Source: Archivesica marissinica (taxonomy: Eukaryota > Mollusca > Bivalvia > Venerida > Vesicomyidae). From it: a stretch of DNA of 64,000 nucleotides. Below the pieces are notes generated by a model. The model was not told the origin of the DNA, did no database searches, and was given only the letters and a program-made list of their open reading frames with translations. Each line of letters begins with the position of its first letter. Within the stretch, counting starts at the first letter, position 1. The translations under genes and the position numbers were made by a program. This document shows positions 52,228 to 60,357 of the stretch, in pieces. The stretch is taken from assembly GCA_014843695.1 (NCBI GenBank), contig CM026395.1:47646813-47710812 (forward strand), written 5' to 3'.

Positions 52228-52881
52228 CTAATGTGTATATATTATAGCTCCTCTATCATCCCCTGTTTGCCAATGATGAAAAATGTCTGTCCTAATTCTA
52301 AATTGTTCTGGAGTTGATGGATGGAAATCTAATAATAAATAACCATGAGGGTTAGTAGTTGCATCGTGGTAAGCATGTAATAGATGGGGTAATTGTGTTT
52401 GATTAGCTAATACCTTTATTTGACCTTTATCTCTACTATTTTGAAATAACACCATATAATGAGAATTTAAACTTATTGTTCTAGATGATTTCGATTGTTG
52501 ATACATATTTTGAGTTATATATATTATACTAGCATTACGGTGATGTCCTTTACGTGTAAACCATAATTTGATTTTTTCTTCATCAACATCACCCAACATA
52601 TCGTCAAAAACTATTAAACATGGATTTGATATATCAGATGTAATATCTTCATCATTGTCAGGTATTCCATCTATAAACTTAATTCTAGAACCCTCACTTT
52701 CTTGTAAATCTCCATAAATAGATTGCCATTCTTTATAACACCATATTATTCTTTCTGAAACAATATCAAATATATCTTTTTTATATTTGATTAATTGTTT
52801 AACAAATTGTGTTTTACCACAACCACTTGGACCGCAAATAAATATATTACATGGATGATGTAAAAACATACTACCTTCCAT
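52228..52881 (-). CDS. Genome-packaging ATPase (FtsK/HerA, A32-like)
   Basis: I place the start at ATG 52,881 (MEGSMFLHHP); the frame stays open a few codons upstream but without ATG. Walker A GPSGCGKT at residues 17-24 and Walker B CLIVFDDM at about 88-95, then a RKGHHRNASIIYITQN segment with the usual polar residue after the third strand. At about 217 residues the length is right for the packaging ATPases of Polintons, adintoviruses and relatives, which drive DNA into the capsid. It is intact, unlike the polymerase and capsid genes around it. Alternative P-loop ATPases are unlikely given the neighbours. Confidence 0.85.
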   Translation of the reverse strand: MEGSMFLHHPCNIFICGPSGCGKTQFVKQLIKYKKDIFDIVSERIIWCYKEWQSIYGDLQESEGSRIKFIDGIPDNDEDITSDISNPCLIVFDDMLGDVDEEKIKLWFTRKGHHRNASIIYITQNMYQQSKSSRTISLNSHYMVLFQNSRDKGQIKVLANQTQLPHLLHAYHDATTNPHGYLLLDFHPSTPEQFRIRTDIFHHWQTGDDRGAIIYTH

Positions 52882-53001
52882 GGTGTACAAGTAATGACTA
52901 ACATAAATAGTGTTAAATATGTTATTTAATTACATAATATTATCAATTATCAATACTATCAATCATACAATCGTTATATAATGTAATTCATGACATCAAC
53001 T

Positions 53002-53361
53002 TCAAATAGTCTCCATATAATATAGCACTTCCATGTCATCATCTTCAACATTTTCCCATCCAGGTTTATTATGTAGTTCCATATATGTCTTCCAGCATTT
53101 AAATAACCATATCGGTACACTGTCATTGTTTACTATTCCAGTGTTAAATTCATCAAAACTCCAATGTACAACACCACGTAGAAATATAACCCTCATCCAA
53201 CCGATACTCTCTACAAAGGCACTGTAAAAGTCCGGGGACCTCAATTCTCGTTCTATAATATCATAGCTCATATCATCAAAATCATCGGTTATATTCATAA
53301 AAGCATCTACTAATGCTGTTTTATAGAGTCCGGTAGCTAATGTACGTCTAGTCGCTGTCAT
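53002..53361 (-). CDS. Candidate Bcl-2-like protein, about 119 aa
   Basis: Start chosen at ATG 53,361 (MTATRRTLATGL); the frame is open slightly further but without ATG, and the preceding gene ends at 53,364. Residues 45-68 (FYSAFVESIGWMRVIFLRG then VVHW) follow the BH1 pattern of Bcl-2 proteins: spaced phenylalanines, W-x-R, hydrophobics, then glycine. Residues 90-106 (WKTYMELHNKPGWENV) resemble BH2 with its paired tryptophans. Bcl-2 homologues have been reported from some adintoviruses, where they are expected to act on apoptosis. There is no C-terminal membrane anchor. Without a profile search this remains a pattern-based suggestion. Confidence 0.4.
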   Translation of the reverse strand: MTATRRTLATGLYKTALVDAFMNITDDFDDMSYDIIERELRSPDFYSAFVESIGWMRVIFLRGVVHWSFDEFNTGIVNNDSVPIWLFKCWKTYMELHNKPGWENVEDDDMEVLYYMETI

Positions 53362-53363
53362 TT

Positions 53364-53681
53364 TTAAAGGTCTAATTGATAACAATCATATATCCACGAT
53401 CTTATAACAGCTAATACATCTCTATTATTAGCTACATATTTTTTCCAATCATCAAAGTTTATTGCATTCATATTCAGAATAACATCATTATATTCCGTTT
53501 GTAAAAACTCCTCTATATTCTTTCGAAATATATCAAATGTTCTTATTTGATATAAATTTTCAGAAATTTCTTCATCTGTTTTCATATTGAAGTCAATAGT
53601 TTGATACAAAGCTTCTGTATATAAATTATATTCAAGAATATAATATAATGAGATATATGATTTTGACCATATCTTTGACAT
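53364..53681 (-). CDS. Unrecognised protein, 105 aa
   Basis: ATG 53,681 (MSKIWSKSYISLYY) to 53,364, two bases before the next start at 53,361, so the two are tightly coupled. Aromatic- and acid-rich, probably helical (FRKNIEEFLQTEYNDVILNM). Ends in SWIYDCYQLDL. No recognised family. A cluster of such small unknown genes between polymerase and ATPase is normal for this kind of element. Confidence 0.5.
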   Translation of the reverse strand: MSKIWSKSYISLYYILEYNLYTEALYQTIDFNMKTDEEISENLYQIRTFDIFRKNIEEFLQTEYNDVILNMNAINFDDWKKYVANNRDVLAVIRSWIYDCYQLDL

Positions 53682-53686
53682 CTTCG

Positions 53687-53965
53687 TTAATTATTGTTGA
53701 TTATAGCTACTAGTTCAGGAGCAATATCAGGACTGCCTGACTGTAATATTACAGTGCAATATATTTGTAATTCATCGTTTAATGTATTTATAGGCATAGT
53801 CATATCCCCCTTGCTCACATTACCTTTTCTAATGATTTGTCTAATTGTATATTTTCCAACACGATGATTAAAAATTATAAAACCCCGAAGTGTAGGTACA
53901 GTATAGGGTTTAGACGAATATCCAAGAGTAAACCTTGTTTGTAGAAATACATATATAACAATCAC
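53687..53965 (-). CDS. Unrecognised protein, about 90 aa, possibly the 3' part of a frameshifted gene
   Basis: The frame opens at a GTG at 53,965 inside the end of the gene at 53,910-54,341; the first ATG is far inside (MTMPINTLNDELQIY). Beta-rich composition (YTVPTLRGFIIFNHR, YCTVILQSGSPD). The lack of a proper start and the 56-bp overlap suggest it once continued from the upstream ORF in another frame. No family recognised. Confidence 0.4.
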   Translation of the reverse strand: MIVIYVFLQTRFTLGYSSKPYTVPTLRGFIIFNHRVGKYTIRQIIRKGNVSKGDMTMPINTLNDELQIYCTVILQSGSPDIAPELVAIINNN

Positions 53966-54341
53966 TTCTATTCTTAGTTGTAACCATTATTTTATTTATA
54001 TCATCAAATGTTGCATTTCTTATTACAAATTTCCATATTGTACTAGTAAGATCTTCCAAGTCTTCTAATCGTTCATTTAGAGCTTTAAATAGTTTTTGTT
54101 TAACACGATTCGAAAAATCATCTCTTGATTCTATATCTGTTCTTAAATAGGTCATTAGTTTAAGACTCTTTGAATAATCATACTGTAGAGCTTCTCTTGA
54201 AATTATTGTTAATTGTATACGTAACCATTTGTTCATTAATTCATCTTTTAACTTTTTATTCATTATAGAACTTTTAACAAGATCCTTATATATCTTTTGT
54301 CTAATTTCAACTGGTACAACATCTAAATTGAACGATGCCAT
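53910..54341 (-). CDS. Unrecognised helical protein, 143 aa
   Basis: Start at ATG 54,341 (MASFNLDVVPVEIRQKIYKD); upstream codons lack ATG. Mostly charged helix (LKDELMNKWLRIQLTIIS, NRVKQKLFKALNERLEDLED), possibly coiled coil. The first 20 residues (VPVEIRQKIYKDL) look a little like the start of an F-box-type helix, but I would not assign that. The C-terminus overlaps the next ORF and may be shifted out of frame. Confidence 0.5.
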   Translation of the reverse strand: MASFNLDVVPVEIRQKIYKDLVKSSIMNKKLKDELMNKWLRIQLTIISREALQYDYSKSLKLMTYLRTDIESRDDFSNRVKQKLFKALNERLEDLEDLTSTIWKFVIRNATFDDINKIMVTTKNRSDCYICISTNKVYSWIFV

Positions 54342-54346
54342 TTTAT

Positions 54347-54745
54347 TTAAAATGGTAGTTTGTTGATGCAATAATTTCTTCTAATGTCCTCACTTATTTC
54401 CTTAAACAATTCTCTATGAGTCCAAATGAACATATATTCTCGCTCATCGTTTAATAATAACCTACTTGACGGTTCGTTGTTTGTAATATAATAACCATAG
54501 GCCAGCATTAAGTTTGGGGTTATACCATATAACGGTAGTATATTTATAGCTACACGATACCAACTATTAAATAATGATGCAGTCAAAATAATATTGTCAT
54601 TCCTAAATCTCTTTTGGTATATGGAAATATTAGTATCAGGAATTCCAATAGTTACACAAATACTATTAATATCTAGCGTATTTTTAACATAAATTGTTCT
54701 TATCTCTATATATTCTGTTTCATAGACCCCCATGTTTTTAATCAT
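54347..54745 (-). CDS. Unrecognised protein, 132 aa, with a partial second copy in the element
   Basis: ATG 54,745 (MIKNMGVYETEYIEIR) overlaps the end of the DNA polymerase by 8 bp. A central segment, LPLYGITPNLMLAYGYYITN through LLNDEREYMF, reappears with about 75% identity in a truncated copy at 59,720-59,941. Codon use and spacing fit the element. No known family. The retained copy suggests a useful or highly recombining segment. Confidence 0.5.
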   Translation of the reverse strand: MIKNMGVYETEYIEIRTIYVKNTLDINSICVTIGIPDTNISIYQKRFRNDNIILTASLFNSWYRVAINILPLYGITPNLMLAYGYYITNNEPSSRLLLNDEREYMFIWTHRELFKEISEDIRRNYCINKLPF

Positions 54746-55808
54746 GATAAAAACCGTATGGTACAGTCGAATAGTTATCTACAACTAATCGTTTTGTATA
54801 TACCGATCGAAATGTTTTTGTCTGAGTTTCACTAGTGACCTTTCTATGTTTAGATTTTTTAATACGAGACTCATATGTGATATGTATAGAATAATTTTTT
54901 CTATCATTTATACATTTAATCATAGATTCAAAGTTTACTTTTTGAGCTGTATTGTAATCTAATGTAATTCCTTTTACTTTACATTTAGTCAATATAACGC
55001 CATCTACATCATATTGATATCCATAATTTTTAGGTCCTAAACCAACATAGCTTATAATTTTCCCATTAGGTACTTCATCAGTCCATTTACCTAAACGACT
55101 GTCCACGATAGGAATATTATATTCCCCTGGTTTATATACAAATATACAACTGTCTGTATCAAAGTATAATACTCTTTTACCTAATAGTTCAAGAACTGCA
55201 TACAATTCTAATCTTGCATATGCAGTTACAAATGATGCAACCACAACATTAGCTAATGAATGAGGTTCAATTTCATCAGTTATATCTTTATAATTCACTA
55301 ATATAAAATTATCATGATCAAACATATCTATACTACTGACCTCAATATTACTATCATTCATAATATCTAAAAATCTTGAGACTTTACTAATACATTCACA
55401 ATGGGGCAATTTGTTATTTTGAGCATTTTTACCCCATAAACAATTAAGCATAGTTTTTGCAAATGCTCTTTTTCCAGGGTTATAATCAATATTGTCTAAC
55501 ACAATACCTTCTGCATCAAAATAATCAGTTTTAAACCTCTTTTCATCATCTTCATTGTTAACCCAATTTGGGTATTCACTTGCCTCTTGTTTCATTTTTA
55601 AATATTTATCAATATAGTTTTTATATACATCTGAACTCCACTCACTCCAATGCCATATTTGATATATTTCTAATATTTGATAACCCTTATCTAACGCTTT
55701 CTGTATTTCTACAGTTGTCCATGTACCAATCAATGCTCTTTGATTTTCTGTATGTTTACAATAATCATCTTCATTCTTAGCACATGTATAACATAGAGTA
55801 AATATCAT
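54738..55808 (-). CDS. Protein-primed family B DNA polymerase, C-terminal piece (motifs B and C)
   Basis: Fourth segment of the polymerase in transcription order. Motif B is in KRAFAKTMLNCLWGKNAQ (about residues 113-130 of this piece) and motif C is YFDTDS (about 215-220), with both catalytic aspartates; the thumb region follows. It opens at ATG 55,808 only because the frame shifts there: the previous piece ends at 55,805 next to a six-A run (minus strand). The consensus residue after the motif B asparagine is cysteine here and the aromatic is Trp rather than Tyr, an ordinary variation. Its role is replication of the linear element from a terminal protein. Confidence 0.8.
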   Translation of the reverse strand: MIFTLCYTCAKNEDDYCKHTENQRALIGTWTTVEIQKALDKGYQILEIYQIWHWSEWSSDVYKNYIDKYLKMKQEASEYPNWVNNEDDEKRFKTDYFDAEGIVLDNIDYNPGKRAFAKTMLNCLWGKNAQNNKLPHCECISKVSRFLDIMNDSNIEVSSIDMFDHDNFILVNYKDITDEIEPHSLANVVVASFVTAYARLELYAVLELLGKRVLYFDTDSCIFVYKPGEYNIPIVDSRLGKWTDEVPNGKIISYVGLGPKNYGYQYDVDGVILTKCKVKGITLDYNTAQKVNFESMIKCINDRKNYSIHITYESRIKKSKHRKVTSETQTKTFRSVYTKRLVVDNYSTVPYGFYHD

Positions 55809-56378
55809 TTTTTATTACAATGTATTGGTAATACAGGCATCCATAATGTTTGAGGAGGTAGTATTTTGCATTTTATTAAACCCTGATAGTCACTAATATA
55901 TTTTATATCAATTTGTTCCGGGCTTAATATATTTGGGTGTCCACATGGATATTTTTTATATTTATTAACATATGGATATAAAGAACATATATCAACATAT
56001 TTTATTTGTTCATCATCTTTTATTTTATGATATAATTTTATAGCATTTGTTCTACCTCCAAATAGAGCATCTCTAGGTTTAATAGGTTCTCTATATGGGT
56101 ATAATACATTTATATTATTCTTATATTGGATATTGATATTCTTATAATTATCAAAATCACATTCCCATATATAAATAATGTTATAACCTAATATTTTTAA
56201 TTCGTTAAATCGTTTAATAGTTTCTTCATGAAGTTGATGCATTGTTTTTTTTGTATATGGGTTAATATATTTTCTATTTGGATAACACTTCTCACACCCA
56301 TGATATAAACACCCTAGAAATTCATATATTATACCATCACAATATCCATCTACATGATATTTACCGATTTTTTTTCAC
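55805..56378 (-). CDS. Protein-primed family B DNA polymerase, palm piece (motif A)
   Basis: Third segment. The first internal ATG is at 56,242, but the same frame is coding-like back to about 56,378, where a run of eight Ts (56,368-56,375) marks the shift from the previous piece. FGGRTNA (just before the palm, typical of Polinton polymerases) and motif A VDICSLYP are present. It ends HCNKK at 55,805, where another homopolymer shift leads to the final piece. The intact motifs argue for recent breakage or sequencing indels. Confidence 0.75.
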
Positions 56379-57879
56379 CTCCATTTAATGCATGACACAT
56401 TTTCTTATTTAAATCAGCACTATAGACCTGAAGCCATCTTACCCCTTTAATAGAATATTTAGTTTTGTTAGGATAACCACTATCAGATATAACCCCAAGA
56501 CTATTTTTAGGCATATAATTTTTACGCCATGCTTTATTACAAGCTTGAGGTAATGTTATTGCCTCCCTAAAGGGATTAATTTGATCACTATTTAGAAATT
56601 GTATTATAAACTCCCCACACCCTCTTCTTAAAATATCAACATCTGATATACAATATTTTTTCATTTCTTTTCTAAAATCAAAAAAATCTTGATTTTTAAT
56701 TTTATCTTCATACCATTTCATAAATATTTCACGATTTTCAGGTTTCATACACCCTGGTTTATAATAGTCTAATGATAAATATGGGCCGATATAATTTTGA
56801 TATTGACTAGTATTTGCCCAAAAAGGAAACCAACCCTTAGCTAATTCTTTTAACCCAAATGTGTTTGGGAAAGATGCTAAAGGTATTCCTATAAAATTTA
56901 ATGAATCAATTAATCTTATATTTTTATATTTTAATAACATAATATTATTCCCATTCATAATTAAATCGGGTTTAATTGTACCATGTGTAATTAAATATCT
57001 TAAAACAAATTGTGTATCATAACCTCTTCCATTATGAGCTATTACTGTTGAATAATTATGAATAGGGTTAAATAACCATTTACAGAATTCTTGTAATGTA
57101 TTTTTCCCTTCAAATATCATTTGTTTTTCACCTTCAATATTATTACAATGGTCAAAATATTCGGTAACTGATTTACAAATACATTTATCACACGCCCGTT
57201 GAGCTACACAATAATTTGGTTTATGCTCTCCATCATCAAATTTGCATTCAAAGTCATAAAATATATAAGGTACTATTTTAGGACCTTGTTTTAATGGTTC
57301 AGATACATATATTGGTATATAACAATCATGATCCAATGGCACTATTAATTTACAATATTTACATTTCTTAAACCCTGGACATATATGATTTTTTTTACCT
57401 TCTATTAATAGAGTATCACATTTTTTACATAACTGTACAGATGAACATATATTTTTCTTATGTTTTCCTTTAATTGTTTTATGATTTTCATAACATGATA
57501 TACTAACAAACCAACGCCTGCAAGTATTACAATGAACGGGTTCTTTTTTTTCACATAATTCATGCGAATAACATTGACATATGTTACGACATTTATGATA
57601 CTCTTTATTACTATACCCCACATCACAATATTCACAAAAATAACTATAACCCAAAAAACCTGTGATTGAGATAATACTATCATAATGATTATCATGATAA
57701 TATAAATGAATAACTTTACTATTATCAGTCATTGTATATGGTTCAAATAAATGTTCCCCATGTTGTTGATGTATTTTAATAATATATTCCGGATATATTT
57801 CGTTTTGAATTAATTTATATTCTTCAATACCACATTTCTGGTTTATGTTTAGACCTACTTTATTTAATAGTTTTTCCAT
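56350..57879 (-). CDS. Protein-primed family B DNA polymerase, exonuclease piece
   Basis: Second segment, 509 aa. A Cys/His-rich region (about residues 80-190; FCEYCDVGYS, CNTCRRWF, CKKC, CKYC) resembles the zinc-finger-like N-terminal part of Polinton polymerases. The 3'-5' exonuclease has Exo I FYDFEC (D209, E211), Exo II AHNGRGYD (281-288) and Exo III YCISDVD (Y409, D413), all catalytic residues present. The last dozen or so residues are out-of-frame readthrough after the homopolymer shift near 56,370. The start ATG at 57,879 overlaps the previous piece by 16 bp in the -1 frame. Confidence 0.8.
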   Translation of the reverse strand: MEKLLNKVGLNINQKCGIEEYKLIQNEIYPEYIIKIHQQHGEHLFEPYTMTDNSKVIHLYYHDNHYDSIISITGFLGYSYFCEYCDVGYSNKEYHKCRNICQCYSHELCEKKEPVHCNTCRRWFVSISCYENHKTIKGKHKKNICSSVQLCKKCDTLLIEGKKNHICPGFKKCKYCKLIVPLDHDCYIPIYVSEPLKQGPKIVPYIFYDFECKFDDGEHKPNYCVAQRACDKCICKSVTEYFDHCNNIEGEKQMIFEGKNTLQEFCKWLFNPIHNYSTVIAHNGRGYDTQFVLRYLITHGTIKPDLIMNGNNIMLLKYKNIRLIDSLNFIGIPLASFPNTFGLKELAKGWFPFWANTSQYQNYIGPYLSLDYYKPGCMKPENREIFMKWYEDKIKNQDFFDFRKEMKKYCISDVDILRRGCGEFIIQFLNSDQINPFREAITLPQACNKAWRKNYMPKNSLGVISDSGYPNKTKYSIKGVRWLQVYSADLNKKMCHALNGGEKKSVNIM

Positions 57880-58526
57880 TCATCGCTTTTATCAGTATTT
57901 AATTTACACATACATACAACAATAGATCTAGCTAAACACATACTATCCTCACTATTTTCTATTTTAATAATGCTTTGTTTTATATTTATCATATTATCAA
58001 TGCTTTTTTCACTACCATGATGCATGTTTTTTCTACTACCTCCAATAGGCATTGATGTATGCGTAAATTCAACTCTCAAACCATTATCATGTATTTTAAA
58101 TTCTTTATTACTTTGACTAATTCTTTCAATTTCATTTAATAATGTCTCTCCTGATATATATTTTGCATCATTAAATGGTATATGAATACCAAATTCTAAT
58201 GTAGGATGTGTAATAGAAAATCTAATTTTATCATTTGGTTGTACGTTTGATTTTTCTTTTATTTGGGTTACTAAATTGTTAAATAATTCATTAGTAAAAT
58301 CAAATGGTTTATCATATTGATTAAACGTTAAATCATATACTTTACTTTGAGATCTATATTTTCTTGATTTTCTACTTTGTAATTCATTAATTTTATAATA
58401 TGTTTGTTTAGTATGTAATATTTTATTTGAGGAATCATCATTTGAAGAATCTTCATTTGAAGAATCTTCATTTGAAGATTCATCGCTACTAGAAGAATCA
58501 GAATATTCTACTAATTTTGTAGCCAT
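57864..58526 (-). CDS. Protein-primed family B DNA polymerase, N-terminal piece
   Basis: First segment, 220 aa from ATG 58,526. It begins with a Ser/Asp/Asn/Glu-rich low-complexity tail including three 8-residue repeats (SSNEDSSNEDSSNDDSSN). Further in, IENSEDSMCLARSIVVCMCK is the kind of block that precedes the Cys-rich region in Polinton polymerases. It stops at NY just after a TGGAAAAAC sequence, while the -1 frame continues the protein. It is divergent from the zinc-knuckle gene, with 131 bp between the two starts. Confidence 0.65.
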   Translation of the reverse strand: MATKLVEYSDSSSSDESSNEDSSNEDSSNDDSSNKILHTKQTYYKINELQSRKSRKYRSQSKVYDLTFNQYDKPFDFTNELFNNLVTQIKEKSNVQPNDKIRFSITHPTLEFGIHIPFNDAKYISGETLLNEIERISQSNKEFKIHDNGLRVEFTHTSMPIGGSRKNMHHGSEKSIDNMINIKQSIIKIENSEDSMCLARSIVVCMCKLNTDKSDEWKNY

Positions 58527-58657
58527 TATTATATGACTGATTTTGTTATTTTGATTTCTATTCTTATATACACTTTTTAGAGCTTGGTTTACTATAAATA
58601 TAGGTTATTTCATAGACATTATTTATTCACTACTTTGACAATCATTCAGTAACAATC
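58527..58657. promoter_or_regulatory. Divergent intergenic region between polymerase and zinc-knuckle gene
   Basis: 131 bp, AT-rich, between two ATGs pointing away from each other. Contains TATA-like TACTATAAATATAGG at about 58,589-58,603 and TATATA further left. A bidirectional promoter here is inference. Confidence 0.4.
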
Positions 58658-59360
58658 ATGAGTATACAACAACAATTAAATGAAATGAGTCTGAAGTTAA
58701 ATGACTTATGGTTTTATACTAATATGGAAATGAACATTGACAAAAAAACATTTATTGTTATATTTGTAAGAAAAAAGGACACTATGCGAATGAATGTACC
58801 AACAAAACACAACCGACAAAATTTATAAATAATATAACATGTTATAAATGTAACAAACTGGGGCAACATGCTACTACATGTCCTGAAAAATATACATTGA
58901 AAAAGGAGAATGCTATTTACTCTACCTATGATAAACCTGAATCGAGCGGTTTTGAGGCTAGTAAGGAACCATAAATTGTACCACAAACCAATATCAACGC
59001 CGATAAAACATGGGGTGTGGAGGATATTTCCGCCATGGATGTAGATTTGGACTCAGGTATTTTACCTGGAACACCATTTAAGGGTGAGCTACCAAATATG
59101 ACATGTTTCAACACCAAAAACAAAAGAGGAAAACGATTTAAGGGGGAGCTACCAAATATGATATGTTTCAACACCAAAAACAAAAGAGGAAAACGAACCT
59201 TCATGGATAACCTAGATTATTTTGAGGCTCCATTACCTTCATGGATAACCTAGATGATTTTGAGGCTCCATTGAAAAAGAAACAGCGAATTGAAGAACCT
59301 ACCAAGGAGAGACCTGAACCATTGAAGGCATTTCGCAAAAAAAGACTATTGAATCTATAA
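58658..59360 (+). pseudogene. Two-zinc-knuckle (CCHC) protein, broken, opposite strand
   Basis: The only plus-strand gene seen in the element. After a short helical N-terminus from ATG 58,658 the frame shifts at a seven-A run (58,742-58,748). The next frame encodes CYICKKKGHYANEC, a standard CCHC knuckle, and CYKCNKLGQHATTC, a variant with the histidine moved by one. An in-frame TAA follows at 58,972-58,974. The same frame then continues through an acidic stretch and a 60-bp in-frame tandem duplication (FKGELPNM...NKRGKR, twice) to 59,253. A 38-bp tandem duplication near 59,200-59,275 shifts the frame again before a basic tail ending at 59,358-59,360. Likely an RNA/DNA-binding accessory protein; at least three breaks. 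Confidence 0.6.
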
Positions 59361-59637
59361 GAAAAGATATTGTACAATTAACACAGTAAGATGTGTTTTT
59401 AACATTGACTGTTTTTAAAAAACAAACACTATTACATTTTTGTATAATGGTACTCTGTTTTTATTTGATGTATATATTGTTATAACATGAATTAAAAAAT
59501 ATGACCTATTGAATGTCTAATAATAGAACTCTCATTTCATTTGATGTATATATCGTTCTATAACATGAATTAGTGTAGTTATTACATTTATTATTATATT
59601 TTTGATGTTGTGGTAGAATTATATATAATAAAAATAG
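59361..59637. other. AT-rich non-coding spacer
   Basis: Two similar blocks (TTTGATGTATATATTGTTAT at about 59,463 and a near copy at about 59,540, each followed by AACATGAATTA) form an imperfect direct repeat. No ORF supported. Confidence 0.5.
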
Positions 59638-59716
59638 TTGACAAAATCTAAGAGGTTTTTATTTCATTTTATTATGGGCCCTGAAAAGGACCGTTGATAT
59701 ATAGTTTTAAAACTAT
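59638..59716. terminator. Conserved intergenic element with hairpins (copy 3)
   Basis: TGACAAAATCTAAGAGG, then GGCCCTGAAAAGGACC (59,677-59,692; GAAA loop, one stem mismatch), then the perfect palindrome ATAGTTTTAAAACTAT (59,701-59,716), three bases past the stop of the minus-strand fragment at 59,720. Confidence 0.5.
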
Positions 59717-59719
59717 TCG

Positions 59720-59941
59720 CTACAATGTTTTCCACGACATGTGGGCAATATGTTCCGGGGGAACCTTCTTCCCTTGACAATAAGCACCGCTCATCAACCT
59801 TCCAGAACCTTCAGTTAACATATATTCTGTATTATCATTCAATAACACCCTACTTGTCTGTTCGTTGTTTGTAATATAATAACCATAGGCTAACGTTAAT
59901 TTAGGGTTTATACCATATAACGATAGTATATTTATAGCCAC
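59720..59941 (-). pseudogene. Truncated duplicate of the 54,347-54,745 gene
   Basis: Opens without ATG at the point where similarity begins (AINILSLYGINPKLTLAYGY) and follows the other copy to LLNDNTEYML. It then switches to unrelated residues (GSGRLMSGAYCQGKKVPPEH). The upstream edge at about 59,942 coincides with a change to G-rich sequence containing GGCACTATGGG motifs, so the gene was cut there. Confidence 0.6.
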
Positions 59942-59969
59942 ACGAGTAGTATTGGGGGCACCTTGGGCA

Positions 59970-60033
59970 AGTCAAAGGAGGCACTATGGGTCAAAATGGG
60001 TTCATACCGGTACATTCTAAAAAGGAGGCACTA
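59970..60033. repeat. Direct repeats AAAGGAGGCACTATRGGTCA
   Basis: Two copies of AAAGGAGGCACTATGGGTCA (second with A for G), starting 48 bp apart. They share GGCACTATGGG with the palindrome at 48,822-48,899 and the ends of the 4.2-kb transposon. Followed by a G-rich tract (60,061-60,074). Confidence 0.7.
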
Positions 60034-60108
60034 TAGGTCATAAATATATCGCCAACCAAAGGGGGGGGTGGGGGTTTTAATGTGTAAATAACCAATATAA
60101 TTCATGAC

Positions 60109-60193
60109 AGTACAGTGGCCGAGTGGTTAAGGCGTTGGACTTAAGATCCAATGGATAAAAATATCCTCATGGGTTCGAACCCCATCTGTACTA
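60109..60193 (+). tRNA. tRNA-Leu (anticodon TAA)
   Basis: A complete class II tRNA. Acceptor stem AGTACAG/CTGTACT pairs perfectly, D-arm GCCGAGTGGTTAAGGC, anticodon stem TTGGA/TCCAA with anticodon TAA, long variable arm GGAT...ATCC, T-arm ATGGG-TTCGAAC-CCCAT, discriminator A at 60,193. A and B boxes for Pol III are good. No CCA encoded and no intron. It lies between the two halves of the viral-type element; it may be a host tRNA at an insertion edge or carried by the element. Confidence 0.93.
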
Positions 60194-60357
60194 ATGTTTT
60201 GGTAGTAAATAAATAAAGACATTTTCATAGAATTTTTTTTTATTTCCAATAGACTATTGTCTAACGCAGATTAAATATAAAAACATATATGAGTAAACAT
60301 GCACATATATAAAAGAGTAAGCATGTAATTTTTTTTGATTGTATAATAAAAAACATA

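Noticed and set aside
58714..59204. Minus-strand ORFs of about 90 aa
   Set aside because: Antisense of the zinc-knuckle gene; the apparent internal repeat is the 60-bp duplication.
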